From CAZXVW01 sp964644025 (lineage in GTDB: Bacteria; Acidobacteriota; Terriglobia; Bryobacterales; Bryobacteraceae), in contig CAZXVW010000033.1 in NCBI GenBank assembly GCA_964644025.1, positions 1 through 27,966 of the forward strand: a stretch of DNA of 27,966 bases, in the 5' to 3' direction. The position numbers were made by a program, and so were the translations under genes. Under the pieces are notes generated by a model, which saw only the letters and a list, made by a program, of their open reading frames with translations, made no database searches and was not told where the DNA came from. Positions 16,757 to 24,381 of the stretch are shown here, one piece after another (the stretch's first letter is position 1; every line of letters starts with the position of its first letter).

Positions 16757-18793
16757 GTGAGATCCACAGTTGTTGCTCTTTCTGCTTTTGTTGTGACCAC
16801 GGCCTTTGCCGTACAGGGCCCTCCCTTGCGGCTGAAGATGGCCACCGCCGGAGCCACGGCGGACAGTGCTGGGCGGACGCCACCCGCCAAGCGCCTGAGC
16901 CGGGTTCGGTCGCATCTGATCGTGCAGTTCGCCAACAAGCCCACCGAGAATCAACTCCGCTGGCTGGCGCGGCAAGGCGTGGAACGGGTCAGTCCGGTGC
17001 CCGAACACGGGTTTCTGGTCTCGGCGCCGGCCGGGATCCAGTTAAAAGGAAACGGGTTATACCGCGTGGCGCCGCTCGCGCCCTTCCAAAAGATCAGCCC
17101 CTTGCTGGCGCGTGCCGCCACGGGGAAATCCAGGTTTCGTTTTCTGGTGGAATTTCACGCCGACACCCAGGACTGGGAAGCACGGGCAATTGTTCTTCGA
17201 GAAGGGCTGAGAATTGTCGAGAACCCGGACCTGGCGCCGCATCAGCTCCTGGTGGAAGCCGCGCCGGCGAGCCTCAGGCGCCTGGCCGAATGGGACGAGG
17301 TGGCTTACCTGTTCCCGGCCTCCTGGGAGCTGGCCCACGGCGTGCCGGTGATCCCGTGCGGAGGCGCCCAAACCGAAGGCGGCAGCGTCGCCCAGTACGT
17401 CGCCACCGTGGGAGAGGGCTGGGACGGCCCGGGGCTGGGGGAGGTCACTCTGAAGTACTCCATGGAGCGTCTCACCGACCAACTGCCGGCTGAGGAGTTG
17501 GAAGAGGCGCTCCGCAAGGCGCTGCTGGAGTGGTCGCGGTACGTTCGCGTGACCTTCAAGCCCGATGCGTGGCCGGCGGCGCGCCGCAATGTGAACTTCC
17601 TGTTCGCGCGCGGCTACCATGGCGATCCTTATCCGTTCGACGGCCCGGGCCGGGTACTGGCGCACGCCTTCTATCCGGCCCCGCCGAACCCGGAACCGAT
17701 TGCCGGCGACGTCCATTTCGATGACGACGAGAGCTGGAACCTGGGCGCGCGGGTGGACGTGTTCAGCATCGCGCTTCACGAGCTGGGCCACGCGCTCGGC
17801 CTGGGTCACTCCGATAACCCGAACGACGTGATGTACCCGTACTATCACCTGGTGACGGGACTAGCCGACGGGGATATCGCGGCCATCCGGACGCTGTACG
17901 CAGCCCGGGGAGACGACGAGCCTCCGGCCGAGCCGCTCACCTTGAGTATCGAGGAACCCGAGGACGCGCTCACCACCGAGGCCCCCACCATCGCCCTGTC
18001 GGGGACGGCTTCCGGCGGCGAGCCGCCGCTCAGGGTCACCTGGAGTAGCAGCCGCGGGCCGGCCGGCATGGCGTCCGGTAGTGAAGACTGGCTCATTCCG
18101 GCCGTTTTGTTGAGTCCCGGGGCCAACGTAATCACAGTAACCGTGACCGATTCGCGCCGGGTGAGCGTATCGCGTTCCGTGACGGTCACGCGCACCGAAC
18201 CAGCAGTGAAGCCGCCGGAAAACCCACCGCCGCCGGACCCCGGCGACTCCCCGCCCGCGGACGACCCGGCCGATCCGCCAGGTGACCCTGGCGACCAGCC
18301 GCCACCGGCGGATCCGCCCCAACCGCCAGACGATCCGCCCGAGCCACCATCGAATCCGCCGGAGGCTCCGCAACCGCCCGGCACCCCGGACAACCCGTCC
18401 AACCCGGGCGATGATCCGCAACCCACGGAACCTTCCTCACCGCCAACCACGCCGCCGGACGAGCCGCCGGCTCCGCCGGAGGACCCTCAACCTCCCGCGC
18501 AGCCGCCCGCGGTCGACACGGTGCCGCCGTCACTGAAAATCTTTTATCCCGCGAGCACGAACGTGCTGACGAACCGGGAATCCATCGCGCTGCGGGGCAC
18601 CGCCACCGACAACGTCGGCGTCACGGCGGTGAGGTGGTCCACCAATACCGGTCATGAGGGCGCCGCCTTCGGCCTCAGTTACTGGCGAACCGAATCAATT
18701 CCGCTTCTCATCGGAACGAATGTCATCACGGTCCACGCCTTTGATGAGGCGGGCAACGATGCCTGGCGCACCGTGATGGTCACGCGGCGGTAA
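16757..18793 (+). CDS. Secreted matrixin-like zinc metalloprotease with two Ig-like domains and Pro-rich linker
   Basis: GTG at 16757 gives 678 residues starting with a signal peptide (RSTVVALSAFVVTTAFAVQG). Residues about 45-195 (HLIVQFANKPTENQLRWLA onward) resemble a propeptide or inhibitor-like region. Residues about 225-375 form the protease: HELGHALGLGHS supplies His341, Glu342, His345 and His351, and NDVMYPYYH has the Met-turn (Met359). Two related beta-sandwich modules follow at about 392-478 and 588-678, each ending in (A/G)TNVITV-type strands. They flank a 110-residue linker made mostly of Pro, Asp, Glu and Gly. The modules resemble the glucodextranase-B-like repeats common in Acidobacteriota exoproteins. 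A secreted or surface protease is likely. GTG is the only sensible start. Confidence 0.9.
   Translation: MRSTVVALSAFVVTTAFAVQGPPLRLKMATAGATADSAGRTPPAKRLSRVRSHLIVQFANKPTENQLRWLARQGVERVSPVPEHGFLVSAPAGIQLKGNGLYRVAPLAPFQKISPLLARAATGKSRFRFLVEFHADTQDWEARAIVLREGLRIVENPDLAPHQLLVEAAPASLRRLAEWDEVAYLFPASWELAHGVPVIPCGGAQTEGGSVAQYVATVGEGWDGPGLGEVTLKYSMERLTDQLPAEELEEALRKALLEWSRYVRVTFKPDAWPAARRNVNFLFARGYHGDPYPFDGPGRVLAHAFYPAPPNPEPIAGDVHFDDDESWNLGARVDVFSIALHELGHALGLGHSDNPNDVMYPYYHLVTGLADGDIAAIRTLYAARGDDEPPAEPLTLSIEEPEDALTTEAPTIALSGTASGGEPPLRVTWSSSRGPAGMASGSEDWLIPAVLLSPGANVITVTVTDSRRVSVSRSVTVTRTEPAVKPPENPPPPDPGDSPPADDPADPPGDPGDQPPPADPPQPPDDPPEPPSNPPEAPQPPGTPDNPSNPGDDPQPTEPSSPPTTPPDEPPAPPEDPQPPAQPPAVDTVPPSLKIFYPASTNVLTNRESIALRGTATDNVGVTAVRWSTNTGHEGAAFGLSYWRTESIPLLIGTNVITVHAFDEAGNDAWRTVMVTRR
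18200..18525 (+). repeat. Proline-rich low-complexity linker in the metalloprotease gene
   Basis: About 109 codons encode mostly Pro, Asp, Glu, Asn, Gln and Gly in short PPxDP/PPEPP-like units between the two Ig-like modules. At DNA level it is a run of degenerate CCGCCG-type motifs, a likely spot for length variation. Confidence 0.8.
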
Positions 18794-18801
18794 CTCCGGA
18801 A

Positions 18802-18947
18802 TCAGGCGCCGGCGCGCCGGCGAAGCGCGGCGATCTCCGCGGCGAGCGCCCGCCGGTAAACCGCCATGTCGGCGCTCCAGGAGACGACGTTGAAGCCCAG
18901 CGAAAGCCACTGATCGGCCTGTTCCATGTTCCCCGGCTGGATCCCGC
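18802..18947 (-). pseudogene. C-terminal remnant of an HpcH/HpaI-type aldolase
   Basis: The last 48 or so codons before the TGA at 18802-18804 read QPGNMEQADQWLSLGFNVVS and then WSADMAVYRRALAAEIAALR. This matches the C-terminal end of HpcH/HpaI-family 2-keto-3-deoxy-type aldolases, where a Gly-Phe-x-x-Val-Ser-x-x-(S/A)-D segment precedes the last helix. Everything upstream of about 18948 belongs to a different gene in another frame. The barrel and the metal-binding residues are missing, so the remnant cannot be an active enzyme. It is too short for certain family placement but the match is good. Confidence 0.65.
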
Positions 18948-19280
18948 CCGCCTCACCGCCTGCGGCGTGATGGTCAGGACGACGTCGGCCCCGGTCAGCG
19001 CCCGGACGTCGATCTTGTCCTAGCCGGCGCCCCAGCGGGCCACGATCGCCAGGCGGCTGACTCCCTTCAGGCTTTCGGCGGTGATTCGCAGCGACAGCGC
19101 GAAGATCCCGTCGAAAGCGTCTCAAGCCTCGGGCGTGGCGATCTTACCCGGCTGGGGCGGCATCGGGGCATACTCCACGCCGGGCGTGGCGCCCAGTTCC
19201 CGGGCCACGACGCTTTCGAACTTTCCCCTGGCGTCCTCGTAGAAATCCGGCGTAATCCCGACTCGAAACATTGCCTGCAT
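18948..19280 (-). pseudogene. N-terminal remnant of a D-isomer-specific 2-hydroxyacid dehydrogenase with two in-frame stops
   Basis: Reading from ATG at 19280 (or 19271), 111 codons give the substrate-binding start of a phosphoglycerate-dehydrogenase-type enzyme. MFRVGITPDFYEDARGKFE opens it, and then come FDGIFALSLRITAESLKGV, RLAIVARWGAG and DKIDVRALTGADVVLTITPQ. TGA at 19122-19124 and TAG at 19020-19022 interrupt the frame. The second falls where the family usually has Tyr (GxGYDxID). After VRR at 18948 the homology stops and aldolase sequence begins in another frame. The NAD-binding domain and catalytic residues are absent. It begins immediately after the carboxypeptidase gene, so it once belonged to that operon. 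Confidence 0.75.
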
Positions 19281-19282
19281 CC

Positions 19283-21775
19283 TCAAAGTCTCTTCGCCGA
19301 AGCGAGATAAATGGCATTCAACAGGAGCTTGAAGGTGCCAAACGTCTGCCCCCGGAACTGAGGCGGAAAGCCGAACAGAATCACCCGTCCTTTCCCATAC
19401 CCGGCATCGAGGACAATGTGCTTGCCGAGCACTGCCTTTTCGCCCGACACCCACCCGCTGGCCAGCAGGTTCGCCTCGGCGTAGCGCGCCACGGACCGGA
19501 TCTCGCGTTCGCCCTTGTTGTTCGCCGCCAGCAGCGTGATGTCGAACGCTGCTCCGCCGCGGCAGAACGCGATCGCCTCGCGCGGCATCCCGAAGGCAAT
19601 GGGATTCGTCGTGTCGACGGTAATGTGAATCAACGATCCCGGGCAGTAGAACCGGCCGGCGGATGCGGCCTCCGAGCGCGCCACGTCCCGCACGGCGAGC
19701 GGGAACATTTCCACCGGGAGCTCCGTCGCCCGGCCCAAGGTGATGAGCGTACCGCCCTGGCGCACGAAGCGCTCGACCTGTTCCAGGCCGGTGATTTCGA
19801 TGCCGCCAGTGTATTCCGGCCGTTGCTGCGCCTTGGCGTCCAGCTCCGGATCGCGCTTTCGCGTAGCCTCTCCGGCGCGGTAGCCGTGCATGATGGAAGG
19901 CAGACTTTGGGAAGCGAACAGAATCGCGTCGAAGCGCGCTCGGAGGTTGCCCTTGCGAAGCTCCGGGTTGTGGAGCAGGGTGTAGGGCACCTGGTAAGTG
20001 TCCAGCAGCCAGCGCGTCCAGCCGGTGTCGATATTGGCCGTCCACGGTTCGTAAAGCGCCAGCCGCGGCTTTCGCAACTCGTAGCGGGCGGCGGTGAACT
20101 CCCGGGGCGGCGCTTCTCCTTTCACCAGGATTTCGCCACCGGCGCCCCAGCGGACGGTCCGGCCGCGAGCGAGCAGTCTGGCAATCGTTTGGAAAGAGGC
20201 GTTTTCCCGATGATCGAGCGAACGAGGCGGCACAGGCACTTCCTCGACCTCCTCCAGCTCCGCCTGGAAAGGCTCATCCACGCGGTCCACCTGAACTCCC
20301 ATGCTCATGCGCAGCGTCCAGCCGGCGACGTCGTAAGGGCGCTTTATCGCCCCGGCGGCCCGTAACTCGGGATACTTCTGCGGTTCCATCAGGTCGAGCA
20401 GGTACGGGCGGAACGGCTGCGCGGCCGGCAGGACATAACTGCCGGCCGGATAGATCTTGCCGGCGGCGCGGAACTCGGTCCGGGCGCGTTTCACCCGGAC
20501 ACCCGACCAGGCGAGCCGCCGCAACATTTCCAGGGCGCTCGAGCGGTCCCATTGATCCGCGGGAACCACGTAGGCGAACGGACTTCCTTTTTCGCCCGCC
20601 TCGATGGCGGCGCGGGCCAGCTCGTACGCCTTGCGAAGAAAGGTTTCCGGGCGGGAAGCCGCAAGGTCCAGGATGGCGAAGTCGGCGGTGAGCATGTAGT
20701 CGATCGCTTCGCGCACACCCCATCGCCCGCCGCGCCACGGGCGTGGATAGAAAACCGACGGCTCCCGCGCCGGCAAGCCGTTACGGAATCGCGTGGGGAG
20801 ATCCTTCGGCTCGTAAACCCGCGGGGTGGCGTAGACGGCGGCCGCGGTCTCGGTCAGGATGCCGTGCATGTTGTGGAAGTCCGGCGCCGTTCGCAAGCCC
20901 CCGTTCCACCAGGCGTCGAAACCCTGGTAAGAGAGAACGCCGGGCTTGCCTTCCCGCGCGAAGCGCTCCTGGATCGCCGCTCCGATCAGGTTGATGCCTC
21001 CCACCACCGCCGCCGGAATGTTCGGATTGAGCGGTTCGGCGTATGGGGGCACGAAAATGCGCGCGGGCGAGCCGGTGTGCTGGTGCTGGTTGTAGACGAT
21101 ATGCGGAAACCACTCCCGGTAGAGCAAGCGCGCCACGTTGCGCGTCTCCTGGAGGTTGAGCATGAACCAGTCGCGGTTGTTGTCATGCCCGGCGTACTTC
21201 TGGTACAGCTTCGGCAACGGCGCCAGCTCGTAAGGCGTACCCACATTGCGCCGGTACCACCGCGCGACCGCGTCCAGCCCGTCCGGGTTGATCACGGGCA
21301 CCTGCAGCAAGATTACGTTCTTCCGGATGCGCCGGATCTCGTCCGTCTCTCCGGTGACCATCCGGTAAGCCAATTCCGGGGCGTGCTGCGCCGGTGCAAC
21401 TTCGGTGGCGTGCAGGCCGGAGTCGATCCACACTATCGCCTTCCCTTCCCTGGCCAGCCGGCGCGCCTCCTCCGGGCTGGCCAGACCCAGCGCCAGGCGG
21501 CGGTTAATCTCCCGGTACCGGTCCAGGTGCTTGAGATTCTCGGGCGCGGAGATGAAGGCCACGTACATGGGACGGCCGAAGGAGCTGCCGCCGAACTCGA
21601 CCAGGCGGAGGCGGTCACTTGCCTTGTCGAGCCGCCGGAAGTAGCCACTGATTTGGGCGAAATCGGCCAGCTTGTAATCCTGACCCGGCTGGAAACCCAG
21701 GTATTCAGCGGGAGTGGTGACTCCGGCCCAGGTACAGACCGCAACCGCCAGGCTCACCAGGATTCGGCGAATCAT
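19283..21775 (-). CDS. Secreted M14-family zinc carboxypeptidase
   Basis: An 830-residue protein with a signal peptide (MIRRILVSLAVAVCTWAGV). Residues about 35-320 form the M14 fold. Zinc ligands are His122 and Glu125 (SGLHATEVAPAQ) and probably His231 or His233 in NQHQHTG. NNRD (199-202) supplies the substrate-binding Asn-Arg, and Glu309 in ILTET fits the general base. The remaining 500 residues are longer than in simple carboxypeptidases. They hold a further alpha/beta region and a C-terminal part that looks like a class I glutamine-amidotransferase-like fold (HIVLDAGYGKGRVILFGFPP), as in many large acidobacterial M14 proteins. It probably trims peptides in the periplasm. It is divergent from alaC, and the broken 2-hydroxyacid dehydrogenase follows within 2 nt. 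Confidence 0.9.
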   Translation of the reverse strand: MIRRILVSLAVAVCTWAGVTTPAEYLGFQPGQDYKLADFAQISGYFRRLDKASDRLRLVEFGGSSFGRPMYVAFISAPENLKHLDRYREINRRLALGLASPEEARRLAREGKAIVWIDSGLHATEVAPAQHAPELAYRMVTGETDEIRRIRKNVILLQVPVINPDGLDAVARWYRRNVGTPYELAPLPKLYQKYAGHDNNRDWFMLNLQETRNVARLLYREWFPHIVYNQHQHTGSPARIFVPPYAEPLNPNIPAAVVGGINLIGAAIQERFAREGKPGVLSYQGFDAWWNGGLRTAPDFHNMHGILTETAAAVYATPRVYEPKDLPTRFRNGLPAREPSVFYPRPWRGGRWGVREAIDYMLTADFAILDLAASRPETFLRKAYELARAAIEAGEKGSPFAYVVPADQWDRSSALEMLRRLAWSGVRVKRARTEFRAAGKIYPAGSYVLPAAQPFRPYLLDLMEPQKYPELRAAGAIKRPYDVAGWTLRMSMGVQVDRVDEPFQAELEEVEEVPVPPRSLDHRENASFQTIARLLARGRTVRWGAGGEILVKGEAPPREFTAARYELRKPRLALYEPWTANIDTGWTRWLLDTYQVPYTLLHNPELRKGNLRARFDAILFASQSLPSIMHGYRAGEATRKRDPELDAKAQQRPEYTGGIEITGLEQVERFVRQGGTLITLGRATELPVEMFPLAVRDVARSEAASAGRFYCPGSLIHITVDTTNPIAFGMPREAIAFCRGGAAFDITLLAANNKGEREIRSVARYAEANLLASGWVSGEKAVLGKHIVLDAGYGKGRVILFGFPPQFRGQTFGTFKLLLNAIYLASAKRL

Positions 21776-21877
21776 AAGGGGAACATCATATCTCGAAATG
21801 TGCGAGCGGCGGGCGGGGGCTCGTTCCCGGGCGTCTCAGCCCACGCGCCGGTCAGGCGCCGGAATACAATAGGACTT

Positions 21878-23059
21878 ATGCCTTCCCGTTCGGAAGAATA
21901 TTACCGCATTCGGAAGCTGCCCCCGTACGTGTTTGCGGTGGTGAATGAAATGAAGGCCCGGCTGCGGGCACAGCAGTTGGACGTCGTGGATTTCGGCATG
22001 GGTAATCCCGACGGAGCCACACCGCCGGCCATTGTCGACAAACTCATCCAGGCGGCGCAGAACCCCCGGAACCACCGGTATTCCCTGTCCCGGGGCATTC
22101 CCAACCTGCGCCTGGAAATCACCAAACGCTACAAGAAGAGTTACGGCGTGGATCTGGACCCGGAAACCGAGGCCATCGTCACCATCGGCGCCAAGGACGC
22201 GCTGGCGCACCTGTTGTTCGCGGTCATCGGTCCCGGCGACGACGTCGTCTCGCCCAACCCGGCCTATCCGATCCACCAGTACGGCGTGATCATGGCCGAA
22301 GGCCACGCCTCCATGGTCGAAATGCCGGATCCGGACACGTTTCTGGACAACCTGGAGCATCTGTACAAGATCTCGCTGGCCCCGCCGCGGATGATCCTGA
22401 TCTCGTTTCCACACAACCCGACCACCCAGTGCGTGGACCTCGGCTTTTTCCGGGAGGTCGTCCGGCTGGCCTCGCACCACGGTTCGATGGTGGTGCATGA
22501 CTTCGCCTATGCTGACATCGCCTTTGACGGTTACACGCCGCCGAGCATGTTGCAGGTGGAGGGCGCCAAGGAGGTTGGCGTGGAGATTTTCTCGCTGTCG
22601 AAGAGCTATAACATGGCCGGCTGGCGGGTGGGCTTCTGTCTCGGCAACCCCCGGATGATCGCCGCCCTGGGGCGGATCAAGAGCTACCTGGATTACGGCA
22701 TCTTTCAGCCGATCCAGATTGCTTCCATCATTGCGCTGCGGGATTGCGAGGAGGAAACAAGGAAGATCCGCGATGTCTACCGGAAGCGGCGGGACGTGCT
22801 GGTTTCCGGTTTGAACGCCGCGGGCTGGCCCGTCACCCCACCGAAAGGAACGATGTTCGTATGGGCGCCGATCCCGGAACGGTTCCGGGCCCTGGGATCA
22901 TTGGAATTTGCCAAGCTGCTGCTCAAAGAAGCGCTGACCGCGGTCTCTCCGGGAATTGGGTTCGGCCCGATGGGCGAGGGTTACGTCCGTTTCGCGCTGA
23001 TTGAAAACGAGCACCGCACCCGGCAGGCGATCCGCTCCATCAAGCAGTTGCTGAAGTAG
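21878..23059 (+). CDS. alaC: Alanine transaminase, AlaC type (class I/II aminotransferase)
   Basis: A 393-residue fold-type I PLP enzyme that matches E. coli AlaC closely in remembered sequence: RIRKLPPYVFAVVNEMKARL, FGMGNPDGATPP, RYSLSRGIPNLR and FSLSKSYNMAGWRVG. Lys242 binds PLP. Asn180 (HNPTTQC), Asp208 and Tyr211 (HDFAYADIAFDG) and Arg250 match the cofactor contacts. The reaction converts pyruvate and glutamate to alanine and 2-oxoglutarate in the cytosol. The open frame extends about 440 codons upstream across the antisense of the carboxypeptidase gene, but homology begins only at ATG 21878, which has AGGA four nt before it. No regulatory motif is clear in the 102-bp divergent gap. Confidence 0.95.
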   Translation: MPSRSEEYYRIRKLPPYVFAVVNEMKARLRAQQLDVVDFGMGNPDGATPPAIVDKLIQAAQNPRNHRYSLSRGIPNLRLEITKRYKKSYGVDLDPETEAIVTIGAKDALAHLLFAVIGPGDDVVSPNPAYPIHQYGVIMAEGHASMVEMPDPDTFLDNLEHLYKISLAPPRMILISFPHNPTTQCVDLGFFREVVRLASHHGSMVVHDFAYADIAFDGYTPPSMLQVEGAKEVGVEIFSLSKSYNMAGWRVGFCLGNPRMIAALGRIKSYLDYGIFQPIQIASIIALRDCEEETRKIRDVYRKRRDVLVSGLNAAGWPVTPPKGTMFVWAPIPERFRALGSLEFAKLLLKEALTAVSPGIGFGPMGEGYVRFALIENEHRTRQAIRSIKQLLK

Positions 23060-23283
23060 CCCCCTGCGGTGGGGTCCCCGTGTCTGTGGCGCCTCTTCAG
23101 CGGGCATCGGCCCCCGGAAGCCTCATTGAGATGAGCCGGCGGCGCAATCACTGCTCGCAGCCGTGTAAGCTCTCCTGCCAGCTTCGCCGCATCTACTGGC
23201 CCTACAACAGACCACCCTGACTGGTGCCGCCGTCGCCTTCCCAAGCAGGCTTCAGCGGGCGGACGCAGTGGATTCCAACAAGC

Positions 23284-23649
23284 TCATGGCTGAGCTTCTT
23301 CGACGTTGATCTTCACTGGCTCCTCGATGAGCTTCGGCTCCTTCCCAGCAGTGAGAACCATCAGGCTAAAACGGCCGGGCTTGGCGTTGCCCGGGATCTT
23401 GAATTTAATACTTGTCTCGGCCTGCTCGATGATTTCAGTCTTGTAGTCCTTCTTTCCGTCGGTCAAGTACAGTTCCTTGACGGTCTTCCGATCCAGGTTC
23501 TGCCCTTCCACGGTCAGTACGTCACCGATCTTGCCCGTATCCGGAGTCACCGACACAAGGCGCGGGAAATCGGCCTGGGCATCAGCCAACATCGGGATGA
23601 CGGTGGCGATCAACAGGAAAACCAGCAGCAGGGTAAGAGAGCTCCTCAT
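23284..23649 (-). CDS. Small secreted TIG/IPT-domain protein
   Basis: From ATG at 23649 the product is 121 residues: a signal peptide (MRSSLTLLLVFLLIATVIPMLADAQ, cleaved near residue 26) and then one TIG/IPT beta-sandwich (VSVTPDTGKIGDVLTVEGQN, with GRFSLMVLTAGKEP in the later strands). The domain usually takes part in protein or sugar binding on the outside of the cell. Here it stands alone, so a partner must provide any activity. GGGAGGTGG at 23656-23664 ends nearest the upstream TTG (23655) but is spaced nine nt from the ATG, so the ATG is preferred. A promoter-like pair and a palindrome lie just upstream. Confidence 0.8.
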   Translation of the reverse strand: MRSSLTLLLVFLLIATVIPMLADAQADFPRLVSVTPDTGKIGDVLTVEGQNLDRKTVKELYLTDGKKDYKTEIIEQAETSIKFKIPGNAKPGRFSLMVLTAGKEPKLIEEPVKINVEEAQP

Positions 23650-23670
23650 CGGCAACCACCTCCCATGAAA

Positions 23671-23699
23671 ATGCTATTCCGATTCCAGCTCAAATGCAA
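23671..23699 (-). promoter_or_regulatory. Candidate promoter for the TIG-domain gene
   Basis: On the minus strand TTGCAT (23699-23694) and TAGCAT (23676-23671) are 17 bp apart, the standard sigma-70 spacing. Each box matches the consensus only partly. The predicted start would fall close to the Shine-Dalgarno sequence, giving a very short leader. Confidence 0.3.
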
Positions 23700-23707
23700 G
23701 TGTTACC

Positions 23708-23724
23708 GAAAGTTGGTCACTTTC
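23708..23724. promoter_or_regulatory. Perfect 6-bp palindrome upstream of the TIG-domain gene
   Basis: GAAAGT (23708-23713) and ACTTTC (23719-23724) are inverted copies separated by five bases. The site lies nine bases beyond the -35-like box of the candidate promoter, a typical activator or operator position. No regulator is identified. Confidence 0.3.
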
Positions 23725-24381
23725 TTGCTTCCGGGCGCGGGCTCGGCCCGGAAGGCGTCCGGACGGCCTGTTCGAGTGGAACGCCGATTGCTTCAAGTTT
23801 CGGCAGATGCATGGAATGCCTATGAAGACGAAGGGCACGTCGTTGTCCGGTGGGAAAAATTTACCGGCGACGGTAGGAAAAAATTGCCATCTCCGTACCA
23901 CCGCATCCAGGCAAACTGCCCGTTTGCCGGTTGGGCTCCGCTGCATCGCCAGTTCCTCTCTCTCCCGCAGCCGCAAGCTCGGCGCCCGCCCGGTTCTCCT
24001 GGCGGGCGATTTACGAGGGTCTCTCTCCTCCGTGGCCCTCGGACCAGGGGAGTGCGCGGCGGTGAAAGCCGCCGCGCTTCCTCTCCCAGGTTAGATCCGG
24101 GCTCCTCCTTGCTCGGGTCTCAACCCTAACCTCCCTATTGGAGTGGGGAGAATCGTCCGGGGACCTCCAATACCATCGTCCGGGAGATTTCAAGAGCAAT
24201 AAAGCCACCGCGGCGGTCAGTGCCCAGCCAGTGAAGCATAAGACCGCTCATCTCGTGTCGCTTGCAGCAGCTCATCGAAGATCGCGTTTGCGAAATCCCG
24301 GGTTCCACTCCAAGTCAATGAGTGTATACTGCTGGTGCCGGGATGGAAGTCCGGGGTACGACCAGACGAAGGAGTACGGCA
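23725..24381. other. Gene-free stretch rich in inverted repeats
   Basis: The open frames here on both strands have no recognisable domain and overlap one another, so I call no gene. The middle part (24030-24175) is dense in stems, described separately. The stretch downstream to 24368 has nothing clear except TATACT at 24325-24330, which could be a -10 box but lacks a convincing -35 partner. The region ends in AAGGAG (24369-24374), the ribosome-binding site of the next gene. Confidence 0.6.
24035..24172. ncRNA. Candidate structured RNA or leader element
   Basis: A 9-bp perfect stem (24054-24062 with 24069-24077, loop TGAAAG) is extended outward by further pairs with small internal loops: 24047-24052 with 24081-24087, 24043-24045 with 24089-24091, and 24035-24042 with 24097-24102. 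Downstream, TATTGGAG (24136-24143) pairs with CTCCAATA (24165-24172). CTCCC (24131-24135) can pair with GGGAG (24146-24150), giving either a pseudoknot or two competing folds. I match it to no known RNA family. Orientation is unknown. It lies 210 nt before the agarase-like gene. Confidence 0.3.

Noticed and set aside
19020..19124. Programmed recoding (selenocysteine or stop readthrough) at the TGA and TAG
   Set aside because: Two different stops within 35 codons, followed by loss of the rest of the enzyme, fit gene decay better. The TGA is not at a catalytic cysteine position.
20552..21877. Long open frame on the plus strand leading into alaC
   Set aside because: It is antisense to the M14 carboxypeptidase gene, has no domain, and homology to AlaC begins only at the ATG at 21878. 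High-GC codon use opens the opposite frame.
23060..23283. Small gene or terminator after alaC
   Set aside because: Only a 4-bp CCCC/GGGG hairpin without a T run is seen, and the open frames are not protein-like.
24051..24084. Group II intron domain V
   Set aside because: The GAAA-type loop and GC-rich stem look similar, but the AGC catalytic triad and the 2-nt bulge are missing, and no intron reverse transcriptase is nearby.
24031..24130. RNase P RNA or tmRNA
   Set aside because: I see none of the conserved sequence blocks of either RNA on either strand.
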